Of a stretch of DNA of 18,423 bases, positions 1-6,899 are shown one piece after another. Position numbers and translations under genes: made by a program. Source of the DNA: an uncultured Clostridia bacterium (lineage in GTDB: Bacteria > Bacillota > Clostridia > Christensenellales > Borkfalkiaceae); assembly GCA_905235815.1 (NCBI GenBank), contig CAJOMT010000017.1:1-18423 (forward strand). Reading direction: 5' to 3'. Numbering within the stretch: position 1 is the first letter of the stretch; each line of letters opens with the position of its first letter. The notes below the pieces were generated by a model. It saw only the letters and a program-made list of their open reading frames with translations, had not been told where the DNA came from and ran no database searches.

Positions 1-364
1 ATGAATTTGTATTCTATTCCGTGCCCCCTCACCAAAAATGACATCAAAATTCCTCGTTTAATGTTCTTTGAATTAAAACGGCGTAATTTCGAGTGGATTT
101 TCGTAAAGGCGATTGCAGGCGTATACCAATACGTCAAATGAGAATTTGCGGAAAGACGCCGAAATTCCACCGCTTTAACAAGTCCAACGTTATTCCCATT
201 CGGCTTGCACCTAAAGAAGCGTATTTTCAGATGATTTTTTGCGAGCGAGAACGCAGTCGTACTCTCGTACTACAAGCGAAAGGTCGCAGAAAAGGGCTGA
301 AAAGCCGCCTTTTCGGAAACTATTGATGACGTATGCTACTCTATGTTAGCAAAGCAAATTTTTA
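1..364. other. Left-edge region without a convincing gene
   Basis: I see no supportable gene here. A 77-codon plus frame at 93-326 has no ribosome site and a composition unlike a folded protein. On the minus strand one frame is open from about 270 to the window edge without a stop, but it has no clear start. A stem-loop lies at 289-314 (GAAAAGG/CCTTTTC with an inner GCT/AGC and a GAAA loop). The segment lies upstream of the integrase and is probably part of the same integrated element or a dispersed repeat. Confidence 0.5.
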
Positions 365-1594
365 TTGACGGAAAAAGAAATAATAGATGTAATCAAAATC
401 ATTTACTCGGCGAAAATGTCTGCCGAGGAAAAGATAAAGACGACTTCCGGTATTCTCGATTCTTTTGAAGCGGAACCTACCGAAGTCGATGAAACAGAAA
501 GCGAGGATTTGACCTTACCAAAGGAGGATCAAATGCTTATTAAATTAGACGGCGTTTCAATAAACGCCATACCGAGGGCTGACGGACGTTATCAAGGATA
601 CATATCGAGATACGGCGTCAAGAAATATTATTACGGGAGGACTTATGATGAAGTAGAAGCAAAGATAAATTATGCCTTGCAAGAGGAATCGGAACCGCAA
701 AGAACGCCCGTTTACAACCGCTCATACGGCTATAAGCGGATGAGAGTTCCTCTGTTCGAGACTTACGTCGAGAATTGGCTTATTACCTATAAAAAACCGA
801 ATTTAAAGCCAACGTCGTTTATTTCGCTACAAGGGAGTTTAAAAATTCCACTCGAACTGTTCGGGAAAAAGCCTTTAGATATGATTTCGGCAAACGACCT
901 GCAAAGAATGTTTAACGGAATATCCGCTCCGAGGACGAGAGATTTGTGTAAAATCAATTTGTCGCAAATATTCAAAAAGGCGATTGCGGAGGGGCTGATT
1001 TCACGTAATCCATGCGATTTGGTAGAATTTAAAAAGCACAAGCAACAGCATAAAAATGCGCTGACAAAGGAAGAACAGGAAAAGTTCTTACAAGCGGCAA
1101 AGATAACGGCACACTATTTGCTTTTCAGGTTTTTACTTGCGACGGGACTCAGAATAGGCGAAGCGCTTGCGCTTACTAAAGACGATATAAACGAAAAAGA
1201 TTGCAGCGTAACAGTCAACAAAAACGTAGTATTTATCAAAGGAGAACGCTTAGTTCAAACCACTCCGAAATCTGAAGCGGGAAATCGGACGATACCTTTT
1301 CCTCGTGAATTATTGCCTGAAATAATGGGAATTGACACTTTTGAGTTGTTCCCCTGTTCGTATAACGCAGTCAAGAAAACGACGCAGAGAATATCTCAGG
1401 AAACAGGAATTTCAGTCTCTCCGCACATTTTAAGACACACCTATGCGACAAGGCTCGAAGAAGCCGGAATTTCTCCGAAATTAAAGCAATATTTGCTCGG
1501 ACACGCCTCTTTGGAAATGACACAAAACGTCTATACCGATATGCAGATAGAACACGTTAAATCTATGGCGGACAGTATCCGAAACGCCGTATAA
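365..1594 (+). CDS. Tyrosine recombinase / site-specific integrase
   Basis: Phage- or ICE-type integrase of 409 residues that cuts and rejoins DNA through a tyrosine. An AP2-like arm-binding domain lies at about 60-105 (DGRYQGYISRYG...), a SAM-like core-binding domain at about 120-215, and the catalytic domain at about 230-400. All six catalytic residues are visible: R263 (ATGLRIGEAL), K302, H354 and R357 (HILRHTY), H380 (LGH) and the nucleophile Y390. The first available start is a TTG at 365 with no ribosome site. An in-frame ATG at 533 (M57) has a perfect AGGAGG eight bases upstream and gives a 353-residue protein that begins just before the AP2-like domain, so 533 may be the main start. 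It is transcribed toward the 3' end of a tRNA-Lys gene 200 bp away, the usual position for an integrase at one end of a tRNA-inserted element. The rest of the element would lie to the left, outside the window. Confidence 0.93.
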   Translation: MTEKEIIDVIKIIYSAKMSAEEKIKTTSGILDSFEAEPTEVDETESEDLTLPKEDQMLIKLDGVSINAIPRADGRYQGYISRYGVKKYYYGRTYDEVEAKINYALQEESEPQRTPVYNRSYGYKRMRVPLFETYVENWLITYKKPNLKPTSFISLQGSLKIPLELFGKKPLDMISANDLQRMFNGISAPRTRDLCKINLSQIFKKAIAEGLISRNPCDLVEFKKHKQQHKNALTKEEQEKFLQAAKITAHYLLFRFLLATGLRIGEALALTKDDINEKDCSVTVNKNVVFIKGERLVQTTPKSEAGNRTIPFPRELLPEIMGIDTFELFPCSYNAVKKTTQRISQETGISVSPHILRHTYATRLEEAGISPKLKQYLLGHASLEMTQNVYTDMQIEHVKSMADSIRNAV

Positions 1595-1701
1595 AACGGC
1601 ATAAAATCTGACACTAATTTGACACTTCGAGATGTCAAAAAAACGTAAAAAGGGGCCTCGGTTTTGACACTTTTAATGATAAGGGATTTTGCCGTTTTAT
1701 A
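1590..1701. repeat. Inverted repeat enclosing TGACACT repeats
   Basis: TATAAAACGGC (1590-1600, overlapping the integrase stop) is repeated inverted at 1691-1701 (GCCGTTTTATA). AAAATC (1603-1608) pairs with GATTTT (1685-1690), giving 17 matching bases with a 2-nt gap. The enclosed DNA holds TGACACT three times (1609, 1620, 1665) and a perfect TTTGACA/TGTCAAA inverted repeat (1618-1624 and 1633-1639). The position between integrase and tRNA suggests recombinase arm sites or an excision-control site; that role is inferred. Confidence 0.6.
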
Positions 1702-1763
1702 GAAAAATAAAGCGACTGTAAAACTGAAAAATCACAGATAAAATAAGGATTTTTATGGCATAG

Positions 1764-1793
1764 CAAAAGCGGATAGCATTTCCGCTATCCGCT
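1764..1793 (-). terminator. Terminator of the tRNA operon
   Basis: A 10-bp stem AGCGGATAGC/GCTATCCGCT (1768-1777 and 1784-1793) with a 6-nt loop lies 7 bases after the CCA end of the last tRNA. On the minus strand it is followed by TTTTGC. There is no U-tract in the plus direction. Confidence 0.8.
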
Positions 1794-1799
1794 TAAAAT

Positions 1800-1875
1800 T
1801 GGTGCACCTTCGGGGACTCGAACCCCGGACCCACTGATTAAGAGTCAGTTGCTCTACCAACTGAGCTAAAGGTGC
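1800..1875 (-). tRNA. tRNA-Lys (CTT)
   Basis: A full cloverleaf of 76 nt with CCA encoded. The acceptor stem GCACCTT/AAGGTGC is perfect, the discriminator is A, and the anticodon loop CUCUUAA reads CUU. It is last in the minus-strand tRNA operon, and its 3' end faces the integrase gene, making it the likely attachment-site gene. I see no second copy of its 3' end inside the window. Confidence 0.95.
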
Positions 1876-1951
1876 TGGTGATCCATCGGAGACTCGAACC
1901 CCGGACAACATGATTAAAAGTCATGTGCTCTACCTCCTGAGCTAATGGACC
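1876..1951 (-). tRNA. tRNA-Lys (TTT)
   Basis: 76 nt with encoded CCA. The acceptor GGTCCAT/ATGGATC contains one G-U pair, and the anticodon loop CUUUUAA reads UUU. It directly abuts the CTT tRNA-Lys with no spacer, so the two must be separated by processing of a common transcript. Confidence 0.95.
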
Positions 1952-1992
1952 ATATAATGCGATAATTTCTTTACTTTACCGCTTTCTTTTTT

Positions 1993-2067
1993 TGGCTGGG
2001 GTGGCAGGATTTGAACCTACGAATCCCGGAATCAAAATCCGGTGCCTTACCGCTTGGCGACACCCCA
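1993..2067 (-). tRNA. tRNA-Gln (TTG)
   Basis: 75 nt with encoded CCA. The acceptor TGGGGTG/CACCCCA starts with the U-A pair typical of tRNA-Gln, the discriminator is G, and the anticodon stem CCGGA/UCCGG carries loop UUUUGAU (anticodon UUG). Confidence 0.94.
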
Positions 2068-2077
2068 ATATCTTTTT

Positions 2078-2154
2078 TGGGGCGGGAGATGGGAGTCGAA
2101 CCCACGACCTTCACGACCACAATCTGACGCTCTAACCAACTGCGCTACCATAGC
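2078..2154 (-). tRNA. Degenerate tRNA-His-like gene (GTG), possibly a pseudogene
   Basis: The length (77 nt), the T arm (GUGGG/CCCAU), the GUG anticodon, the C73 discriminator and the encoded CCA mark this as a tRNA-His. Other parts do not fold. The 5' acceptor strand GCTATGG faces CTCCCGC, leaving three C-pyrimidine or C-A mismatches in a row. The anticodon stem TCAGA/CGTGA has two mismatches next to the loop. The base before position 1 is U rather than the G-1 identity element of tRNA-His. The 5' and 3' acceptor strands look as if they came from different tRNAs. It may be a decayed copy, a recombinant, or an assembly artefact. Confidence 0.7.
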
Positions 2155-2166
2155 ACTTACCTATAT

Positions 2167-2243
2167 TGGCGCGCCTGAAGGGATTCGAACCCCTGACACC
2201 CGCCTTAGAAGGGCGATGCTCTATCCAGCTGAGCTACAGGCGC
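2167..2243 (-). tRNA. tRNA-Arg (TCT)
   Basis: 77 nt with encoded CCA. The acceptor GCGCCTG/CAGGCGC is perfect, the discriminator is G, and the anticodon loop CUUCUAA reads UCU (AGA codons). It is the second gene of the tRNA operon. Confidence 0.95.
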
Positions 2244-2306
2244 AAAATCAGTCCGCCATTATCTCTCATTTTTAGCTCTTGCCTTGGGGTTAACGGCGAA
2301 CTCCTC

Positions 2307-2380
2307 TGGAGCGGGTGATGGGAATCGGACCCACGCAACCAGCTTGGAAGGCTGGTGTTCTACCATTGAACTACACCCGC
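2307..2380 (-). tRNA. tRNA-Gly (TCC)
   Basis: 74 nt with encoded CCA. The acceptor GCGGGTG/CACCCGC is perfect, the discriminator is U, and the anticodon loop CUUCCAA reads UCC. The T loop is UCCGAUU instead of UUCGAUU, so position 55, normally pseudouridine, is C. It is the first gene of the operon, directly behind the promoter. Confidence 0.93.
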
Positions 2381-2402
2381 ATTTATTTTGTAATGCTTGC
2401 TT

Positions 2403-2431
2403 ATTTTAACAAAATTCGCGAAAGTTGTCAA
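2403..2431 (-). promoter_or_regulatory. tRNA operon promoter
   Basis: On the minus strand, a consensus TTGACA (2426-2431), a 17-bp spacer and TAAAAT (2403-2408) lie 22 bp before tRNA-Gly. Two copies of AAAACGGT (plus positions 2431-2438 and 2442-2449) lie one helical turn apart at the upstream edge of the -35 box. Confidence 0.85.
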
Positions 2432-2488
2432 CCGTTTTTATACCGTTTTACAAAAATTTTTTTACTATTTATTTTTACTCGCTTTATC

Positions 2489-2956
2489 TTAATCAATATG
2501 ATTTATTACAGTCGTTATTTTATTCCCGTTTATTACGGCATAACAAAAACTTCTCGTCGCTCCGTAACTCGTCATATTCCCCGGATTTATAAACAGTACT
2601 CCGCTACGCTCCTCCGTTTCCGCCTTATGCGTATGGCCGTATAAAACCGTATCGCAACCCTCTTGTTTAGCCTTTTCAAGCAATTTTGCGCAGCCGTGCT
2701 TCGCACCGTATAAGTCTCCGTGCGTAATAAATAATTTCCTGCCCTCTATCTCTAAAATTATTTCCTTTAAATTTCCGCTATCGCAGTTGCCGTGTACTCT
2801 GTATAATTTTTCTTTGAGCATAGGCTCGAAAATATCCATATCTCCGTAATGATCGCCGATATGTATAACATAGTCGCTCTCGTCCATAATTTCGGCTATC
2901 TTCATTATCGCTTTTATGTTTCTATGGGTGTCCGATAAAATTACTAATTTCTTCAT
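2489..2956 (-). CDS. YfcE/MJ0936-type metallophosphoesterase
   Basis: A 155-residue calcineurin-like phosphodiesterase, full length for the small YfcE/YsnB family. The metal ligands are all present: D9 and H11 (SDTH), D35 (IGDHYGD), N57 (GNCD), H79 (THGD), and H108 and H110 (GHTH), followed by the typical INPGN end of the site. These enzymes hydrolyse phosphodiesters in vitro; the natural substrate is not settled. Its ATG overlaps the TGA of rdgB by four bases (ATGA), and GAGGCAG lies just upstream, so translation is probably coupled. The rdgB-yfcE pairing is common in gram-positive bacteria (ysnA-ysnB in Bacillus). Confidence 0.93.
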   Translation of the reverse strand: MKKLVILSDTHRNIKAIMKIAEIMDESDYVIHIGDHYGDMDIFEPMLKEKLYRVHGNCDSGNLKEIILEIEGRKLFITHGDLYGAKHGCAKLLEKAKQEGCDTVLYGHTHKAETEERSGVLFINPGNMTSYGATRSFCYAVINGNKITTVINHID

Positions 2957-3525
2957 ATCTGCCTCAATAAGTCGATTAACGCACGTTTTCTATGACTGAC
3001 TTCGTTTTTTTCTTCGTCGCTTGAAACGCCGAAACTTTTATGCAAATCGTCCGATATAAACACGCTGTCATAGCCGAACCCGTTATTTCCCTCCTCTTTT
3101 AGTCCTATCTTCCCAAGCGTCTCCCCTCTGCCGCAAATATAAGTTCCGTCTTTTCTATACAAAACGACGCAGCACATAAATTTTGCGTTTCTGTTTTCTT
3201 CGCCCGAAAGAACTTTCAGCAGTTTTGCTCTGTTCGCCGCATCGTTGCCGTGTTCGCCTGCATACCTCGCCGAATAAATGCCCGGCGCACCGTCTAATGC
3301 CTCTACGCAAAGTCCGCTATCGTCCGCCAATGCGTCCGCTTGCATAAATTCGGAAATCGTCTTCGCCTTTATCAAAGCGTTTTCGAAAAAAGTTTTCCCG
3401 TTTTCTTCGATATCGCCTTTAAATCCTGCGTCCGCCATAGAAACAATTTCGTATTTATCCTTTAATATCTCGGATATTTCCTTTAATTTTCCCTTATTGC
3501 CCGAGGCAACTATCAATTTTTCCAT
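2953..3525 (-). CDS. rdgB: RdgB/HAM1 family XTP/dITP pyrophosphatase
   Basis: A 190-residue house-cleaning enzyme that removes ITP, XTP and dITP from the nucleotide pool by releasing pyrophosphate. Family motifs occur in order: SGNKGKLKEI (8-17, phosphate binding), E41 in EENGKTFFENA, the catalytic ADDSG (67-71), GIYSARYAG (82-90), NNGFGYD (147-153) and SHR (177-179). The N-terminus matches the family at M1. No Shine-Dalgarno sequence precedes the ATG, and a TATAAT box ends only six bases upstream, so the mRNA may begin at or next to the start codon. Confidence 0.95.
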   Translation of the reverse strand: MEKLIVASGNKGKLKEISEILKDKYEIVSMADAGFKGDIEENGKTFFENALIKAKTISEFMQADALADDSGLCVEALDGAPGIYSARYAGEHGNDAANRAKLLKVLSGEENRNAKFMCCVVLYRKDGTYICGRGETLGKIGLKEEGNNGFGYDSVFISDDLHKSFGVSSDEEKNEVSHRKRALIDLLRQI

Positions 3526-3531
3526 ATCTAT

Positions 3532-3560
3532 ATTATAATATATTTATATTTAAAAGTAAA
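3532..3560 (-). promoter_or_regulatory. rdgB promoter, possibly giving a leaderless mRNA
   Basis: On the minus strand, TTTACT (3555-3560), a 17-bp spacer and TATAAT (3532-3537). The expected transcription start falls on or within a base or two of the rdgB ATG at 3525. Confidence 0.6.
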
Positions 3561-3563
3561 ACG

Positions 3564-3593
3564 AAAAAGCAATCTTATACAAGATTGCCTTTT
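3564..3593 (-). terminator. Terminator after the aspartokinase operon
   Basis: The stem GCAATCTT/AAGATTGC (3569-3576 and 3581-3588) has an ATAC loop. On the minus strand it is followed by TTTTT. A T-run also follows in the plus direction. It separates the long operon from rdgB. The 120 bp between it and the lysC stop hold no gene I can support. Confidence 0.85.
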
Positions 3594-3710
3594 CGCTTAT
3601 ATTTTAAGGGGGATTATGGGTAGTTGAAATTATGTCTATATAATAAACCTCTTTTGTGATATTTTAATGACGATAGCATTAAAAATCAGAATAATATTTT
3701 TTCACTTTAA

Positions 3711-4916
3711 TTACATATTCGTCTTTAAAATTTCTATGACAGACGGCTTGTTTTCCGAATCGAACGCAATAAAATAACCGCTATCGTTTAAACAAAAATA
3801 TCGAGTATATATTTCCGACTTTATCTTGTCTGCGACCTTTTCGGAATGTTTACCGACCGTCAAATACAATAAATACACTTGCGGACAGACGATAAATTTA
3901 TCCGCATACCTCAAATTCTTTATTCTGTCCGCATCGCCTTTAAAGATCGCTATAACGCCGTCTTTACTTACGGACGAAACTACGAGGTTCAAGTCGTTCA
4001 ATTCGCCGAAAATTTTATCTCCTCGGTTTATTCCGATAAGTTTGGCATAAGTGAAGTTTTGCCCGATTGCGCAGCCGAAAACCTCTTTTTCGCACTTTTC
4101 CCTTAAAACCGTTCCGCCGCATAGCGGTTCAAAAGTGTTTTTTATATGAATTGGCAAGTCGGTGCCGATTAAAGGCAGAACGCTGTCGGGGTGGATCACT
4201 CCTGCGCCGAATTCGGACATTATCCGCGCTTGTTCAAATGAAATTTCGTCTATTCTCCGAGCGCTTGAAATTATGTGCGGATCGAAGGAATACATTCCGT
4301 TTACGTCCGTATAATTTTCGTATTCCGCCCCGAGTGCTGCCGCTATTACCGCACCGGTATAATCGCTGCCCCCACGCTCGAAAACTTTGATTTTGCCGTC
4401 CGGTAAAGAACCGTAAAACCCACCTGTTATAAACTCTCCGTTTTCGGAATAAGTCCGCCTTATCAAAAACTTTGATATTTCGAGATTGAATTTTCCGTCC
4501 TCGTCGAACTTCATTATTTCGGCGGCGTCTACGAACTTCTTGCCGAGGTATTCAGACAATACGAGCGAATAGACGTATTCGCCTCTCGACAAAAGAAAAT
4601 CGAGCGTAGGCTCTTTCTTAAAGCCACACTCGATCGTCTTTCGTAAATCTTCTATGTCCGAATTTACTTTTAGTCCGTAAATCAATTCGGTTATTCTGTT
4701 ATAAAAATCTTTTAAAGCGACCGTCAGGTCGTCGCCGCTCACAATTCGCCCGTACGCCGACAAAAGCAAATCGGTTATCTTCCCGTTTGAGCCCTTTTTA
4801 CCGCCTGCAGAGGCAACCGTTACTTTTATATCTCCGTCTTTTAAGATTGCGGCTACGAGCCGAAATTCATCGGCGCTCGCCAAAGACGTGCCGCCAAACT
4901 TCGCAACTTTTATCAA
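3711..4916 (-). CDS. lysC: Aspartate kinase
   Basis: Phosphorylates aspartate, the first step to lysine/diaminopimelate, threonine and methionine. The 401-residue length is normal for a monofunctional enzyme. The amino-acid kinase fold shows KFGGTSLA (6-13), the kinase loop with ITDL (47-50), LSRGEYVYS (109-117), ITGGFYG (163-169), and the nucleotide-binding block ERGGSDYTGAVIAAALGA with TDVNGMYSFDP (180-213). GAGVIHPDSVLPL follows at 237-249. The C-terminal 110 residues fit an ACT-domain regulatory region but are diverged. The start codon is TTG, and TTGA overlaps the stop of the small upstream gene by three bases, indicating translational coupling. It is the last gene of the MBL-comEC-holA-cdaA operon. 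Confidence 0.92.
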   Translation of the reverse strand: MIKVAKFGGTSLASADEFRLVAAILKDGDIKVTVASAGGKKGSNGKITDLLLSAYGRIVSGDDLTVALKDFYNRITELIYGLKVNSDIEDLRKTIECGFKKEPTLDFLLSRGEYVYSLVLSEYLGKKFVDAAEIMKFDEDGKFNLEISKFLIRRTYSENGEFITGGFYGSLPDGKIKVFERGGSDYTGAVIAAALGAEYENYTDVNGMYSFDPHIISSARRIDEISFEQARIMSEFGAGVIHPDSVLPLIGTDLPIHIKNTFEPLCGGTVLREKCEKEVFGCAIGQNFTYAKLIGINRGDKIFGELNDLNLVVSSVSKDGVIAIFKGDADRIKNLRYADKFIVCPQVYLLYLTVGKHSEKVADKIKSEIYTRYFCLNDSGYFIAFDSENKPSVIEILKTNM

Positions 4917-5023
4917 TAGTGCATTACCACGAATACGAACAGCGCAAGCGCCGCCGCTATAATAATCGACAAAATCGTCGATCCTACTGTATTCTTTTCT
5001 TTTCCGTTATTGTCGTTTTTCAT
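4913..5023 (-). CDS. 36-residue single-pass membrane peptide
   Basis: The reading frame starts at ATG 5023, six bases after AGAGGGACG (5028-5036 on the minus strand), and stops with a TGA that overlaps the TTG start of lysC. The first 13 residues are polar (MKNDNNGKEKNTV). They are followed by one hydrophobic helix at about 14-34 ending in MHY. The good ribosome site, the tight fit between cdaA (16 bp away) and lysC, and the membrane helix argue for a real gene. I do not recognise the family. Besides any role of its own, it would couple lysC translation to the operon. Confidence 0.75.
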   Translation of the reverse strand: MKNDNNGKEKNTVGSTILSIIIAAALALFVFVVMHY

Positions 5024-5038
5024 AATCGTCCCTCTCTA

Positions 5039-5866
5039 TTATATGTTCTTAGGTCCTAAAAGTTCTTGCCAATAATACTCTTTAAGCGTCTGACGCAGCA
5101 TTTCCGAATCGGCATACCTCTTGATTTTTCCGCTCTGCGCTATCGAAATAATACCCGTTTCTTCCGAAACTATTATCGCCGTAACGCTGATCGTTTCGGT
5201 AATACCTATTCCGGCTCTATGTCTCGAACCCAATTCTTTCGGCAAATTTACTTCTTGCGCCAGCGGCAAGAAACAACCTGCGGACTCGATTTTTGTTCCG
5301 TTTATAACCATTGCTCCATCGTGGAGAGGCGTCTTTGGAAAGAATATGCTCTCGATTAATGCGGAGGATATGTCCGAATTTACCCCTACGCCGCTATCCA
5401 AAACCGCCTTAGGCATATTGCCGTTTGCAAGAATTATCAACGCCCCCACGTCATTTTTAGACATATTTTGGAGCGCTTTGACTATTTCGTCAATGCATTT
5501 CGTGGCGTTTGGATCGGCGACGTTTCTGTCTAATTTAGGTTCGCTCGTCTTTTTGATACCCAAATCCCAAATATCTCTTTTTATCTCGGTCGCAAACAAA
5601 ACCGTATTCCATAAAACGAATATCGCAGGTACGATAAAGTACAATGCTTTTTGCGATTCCGTCAAATCCAGACTCATAAACACGATGCCCGTGATCAAGA
5701 CGTAAAAGATCAACAACAAAACAAGCCATTTTGCATTGTTCTTGGTCATTACGCTTATAGTGTAATAAAATATGAAAAACAAAAGTATGATCGTCAACAC
5801 GTTGGTAACGACAGAACTTTGAAATATCTGCCATATTTTATCAAAAACTCCGATTATATTATTCAT
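5039..5866 (-). CDS. cdaA: Diadenylate cyclase CdaA (c-di-AMP synthase)
   Basis: Makes cyclic di-AMP from two ATP; this messenger controls potassium/osmolyte balance and wall homeostasis. The 275-residue length is normal. Three N-terminal membrane helices lie at about 20-40, 46-66 and 74-94. They are followed by a coiled linker and the DisA_N catalytic domain with LHDGA (181-185) and GSRHRAGIG (213-221), both active-site motifs intact. A GGAGGC ribosome site precedes the ATG, 12 bp after the holA stop. In most gram-positive bacteria cdaA is followed by cdaR and glmM. Here it is followed by the small membrane peptide and lysC. Confidence 0.95.
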   Translation of the reverse strand: MNNIIGVFDKIWQIFQSSVVTNVLTIILLFFIFYYTISVMTKNNAKWLVLLLIFYVLITGIVFMSLDLTESQKALYFIVPAIFVLWNTVLFATEIKRDIWDLGIKKTSEPKLDRNVADPNATKCIDEIVKALQNMSKNDVGALIILANGNMPKAVLDSGVGVNSDISSALIESIFFPKTPLHDGAMVINGTKIESAGCFLPLAQEVNLPKELGSRHRAGIGITETISVTAIIVSEETGIISIAQSGKIKRYADSEMLRQTLKEYYWQELLGPKNI

Positions 5867-5878
5867 AATGCCTCCATT

Positions 5879-6844
5879 TCAGTATATCAAAACGTTTAAA
5901 ATTCCGTTCCACGTAGCGTCTTGCTGTAAAAGCGTGCCGCTCTTAAATGCGACGTCGTATTCGCCCAGTTTATACACTATCTCTTTAAGCCTTTTAGGCG
6001 AAAAGTATTTCGATTGCTCTTTCGCTTTTTTAACGGCGTATTCCTGAACTTTAAGCGACTTTGCCATATCGGATAGACTCATATTGCTTACGGACACGTA
6101 AAACAGCCGTCTGAAATAACCATACAACGCAGCGAATAATTTTTGTCCGTCGCCAACGCTCTGTAACATATCCGTTAATATCTCGTACGCTTTATCGTAG
6201 CGCTTGAAAGCGATACAATCGACTGCCTCGAACAGTTCGAATTCTTCTTCCTTAACGCATATTTTAAATACGTCTTCTTCCGAAACCTCGCCGCTATCCG
6301 CCGCATAGGCAATCAGCTTCTCCGTTTCGCCGCTTATCTTCGTCATATCCGACTGACAGTAGTCAATAAGTCGATTAACGGCACTTTGCGCAAACGTAAC
6401 TCCTGCCTTTTTAGCCTCGTTCAATATCCAACCGCTCAAAAGAGAATAGTCGCCTTTCGAGCAATCCACAACACAAACGTTTTTCTGTTTAGACAAATTA
6501 TCGCTCTTTTGCGTATTCAAAATCACGAATACGGTGGATTCCAATGGGTTTTCGAAATAGCCCTTTAATTCGGCGATTTCACGGGCGAGCGGATAGTATT
6601 CTTTGACCGCAACGACTCTTTTATCGCTTAAAAAAGGATAACTCATCAATGCGTTTATAAGCGTCTCCGTATTATCTTTCAGATCCGAGCCGTCGAATAC
6701 CGTCAGATTGAAGTCCGGCTCCTTTACGCAAGCGTCGACGATGAGTTTATACGACCGTTCCACAAAAAATGCGTCCTCGCCCGAGACAAGATATATTGGT
6801 TCGGCTTTTAACGCCAAACTTTTTTTCAAGTCTTTGAACTTCAT
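5879..6844 (-). CDS. holA: DNA polymerase III delta subunit
   Basis: The clamp-loader subunit that opens the sliding clamp. From the chosen start it is 321 residues, typical of the family. The N-terminal part has the expected pattern PIYLVSGEDAFFVER then FDGSD and SYPFLSDKRVV. A lid and helical collar follow, with C-terminal FKSGTLLQ. The start at 6844 (MKFKDLKK) is chosen because GAGGG lies 5 bases upstream; a 15-codon upstream extension has no ribosome site. It follows comEC by 55 bp, the arrangement also known in Bacillus (comEC-yqeN). Confidence 0.9.
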   Translation of the reverse strand: MKFKDLKKSLALKAEPIYLVSGEDAFFVERSYKLIVDACVKEPDFNLTVFDGSDLKDNTETLINALMSYPFLSDKRVVAVKEYYPLAREIAELKGYFENPLESTVFVILNTQKSDNLSKQKNVCVVDCSKGDYSLLSGWILNEAKKAGVTFAQSAVNRLIDYCQSDMTKISGETEKLIAYAADSGEVSEEDVFKICVKEEEFELFEAVDCIAFKRYDKAYEILTDMLQSVGDGQKLFAALYGYFRRLFYVSVSNMSLSDMAKSLKVQEYAVKKAKEQSKYFSPKRLKEIVYKLGEYDVAFKSGTLLQQDATWNGILNVLIY

Positions 6845-6899
6845 TTCAGCCCTCGGTTTTATTCTATCATCTTTCGATATAAAAATCAAGAATTTTCCG

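Noticed and set aside
93..326. 77-codon plus frame upstream of the integrase
   Set aside because: No ribosome site, very high Arg/Lys/Ser content, and it covers a stem-loop; not supported as a gene.
1800..1875. A second copy of the tRNA-Lys 3' end as an att site inside the window
   Set aside because: Only a short TGCACCT match near 206 was seen, which is within chance; the other element end must lie to the left.
2042..2644. Two plus-strand open frames over the tRNA cluster
   Set aside because: They are readings through tRNA genes on the other strand and have no ribosome site; such frames are a well-known annotation artefact.
3594..3710. A 22-codon minus frame between lysC and its terminator
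   Set aside because: No ribosome site and no recognisable composition.
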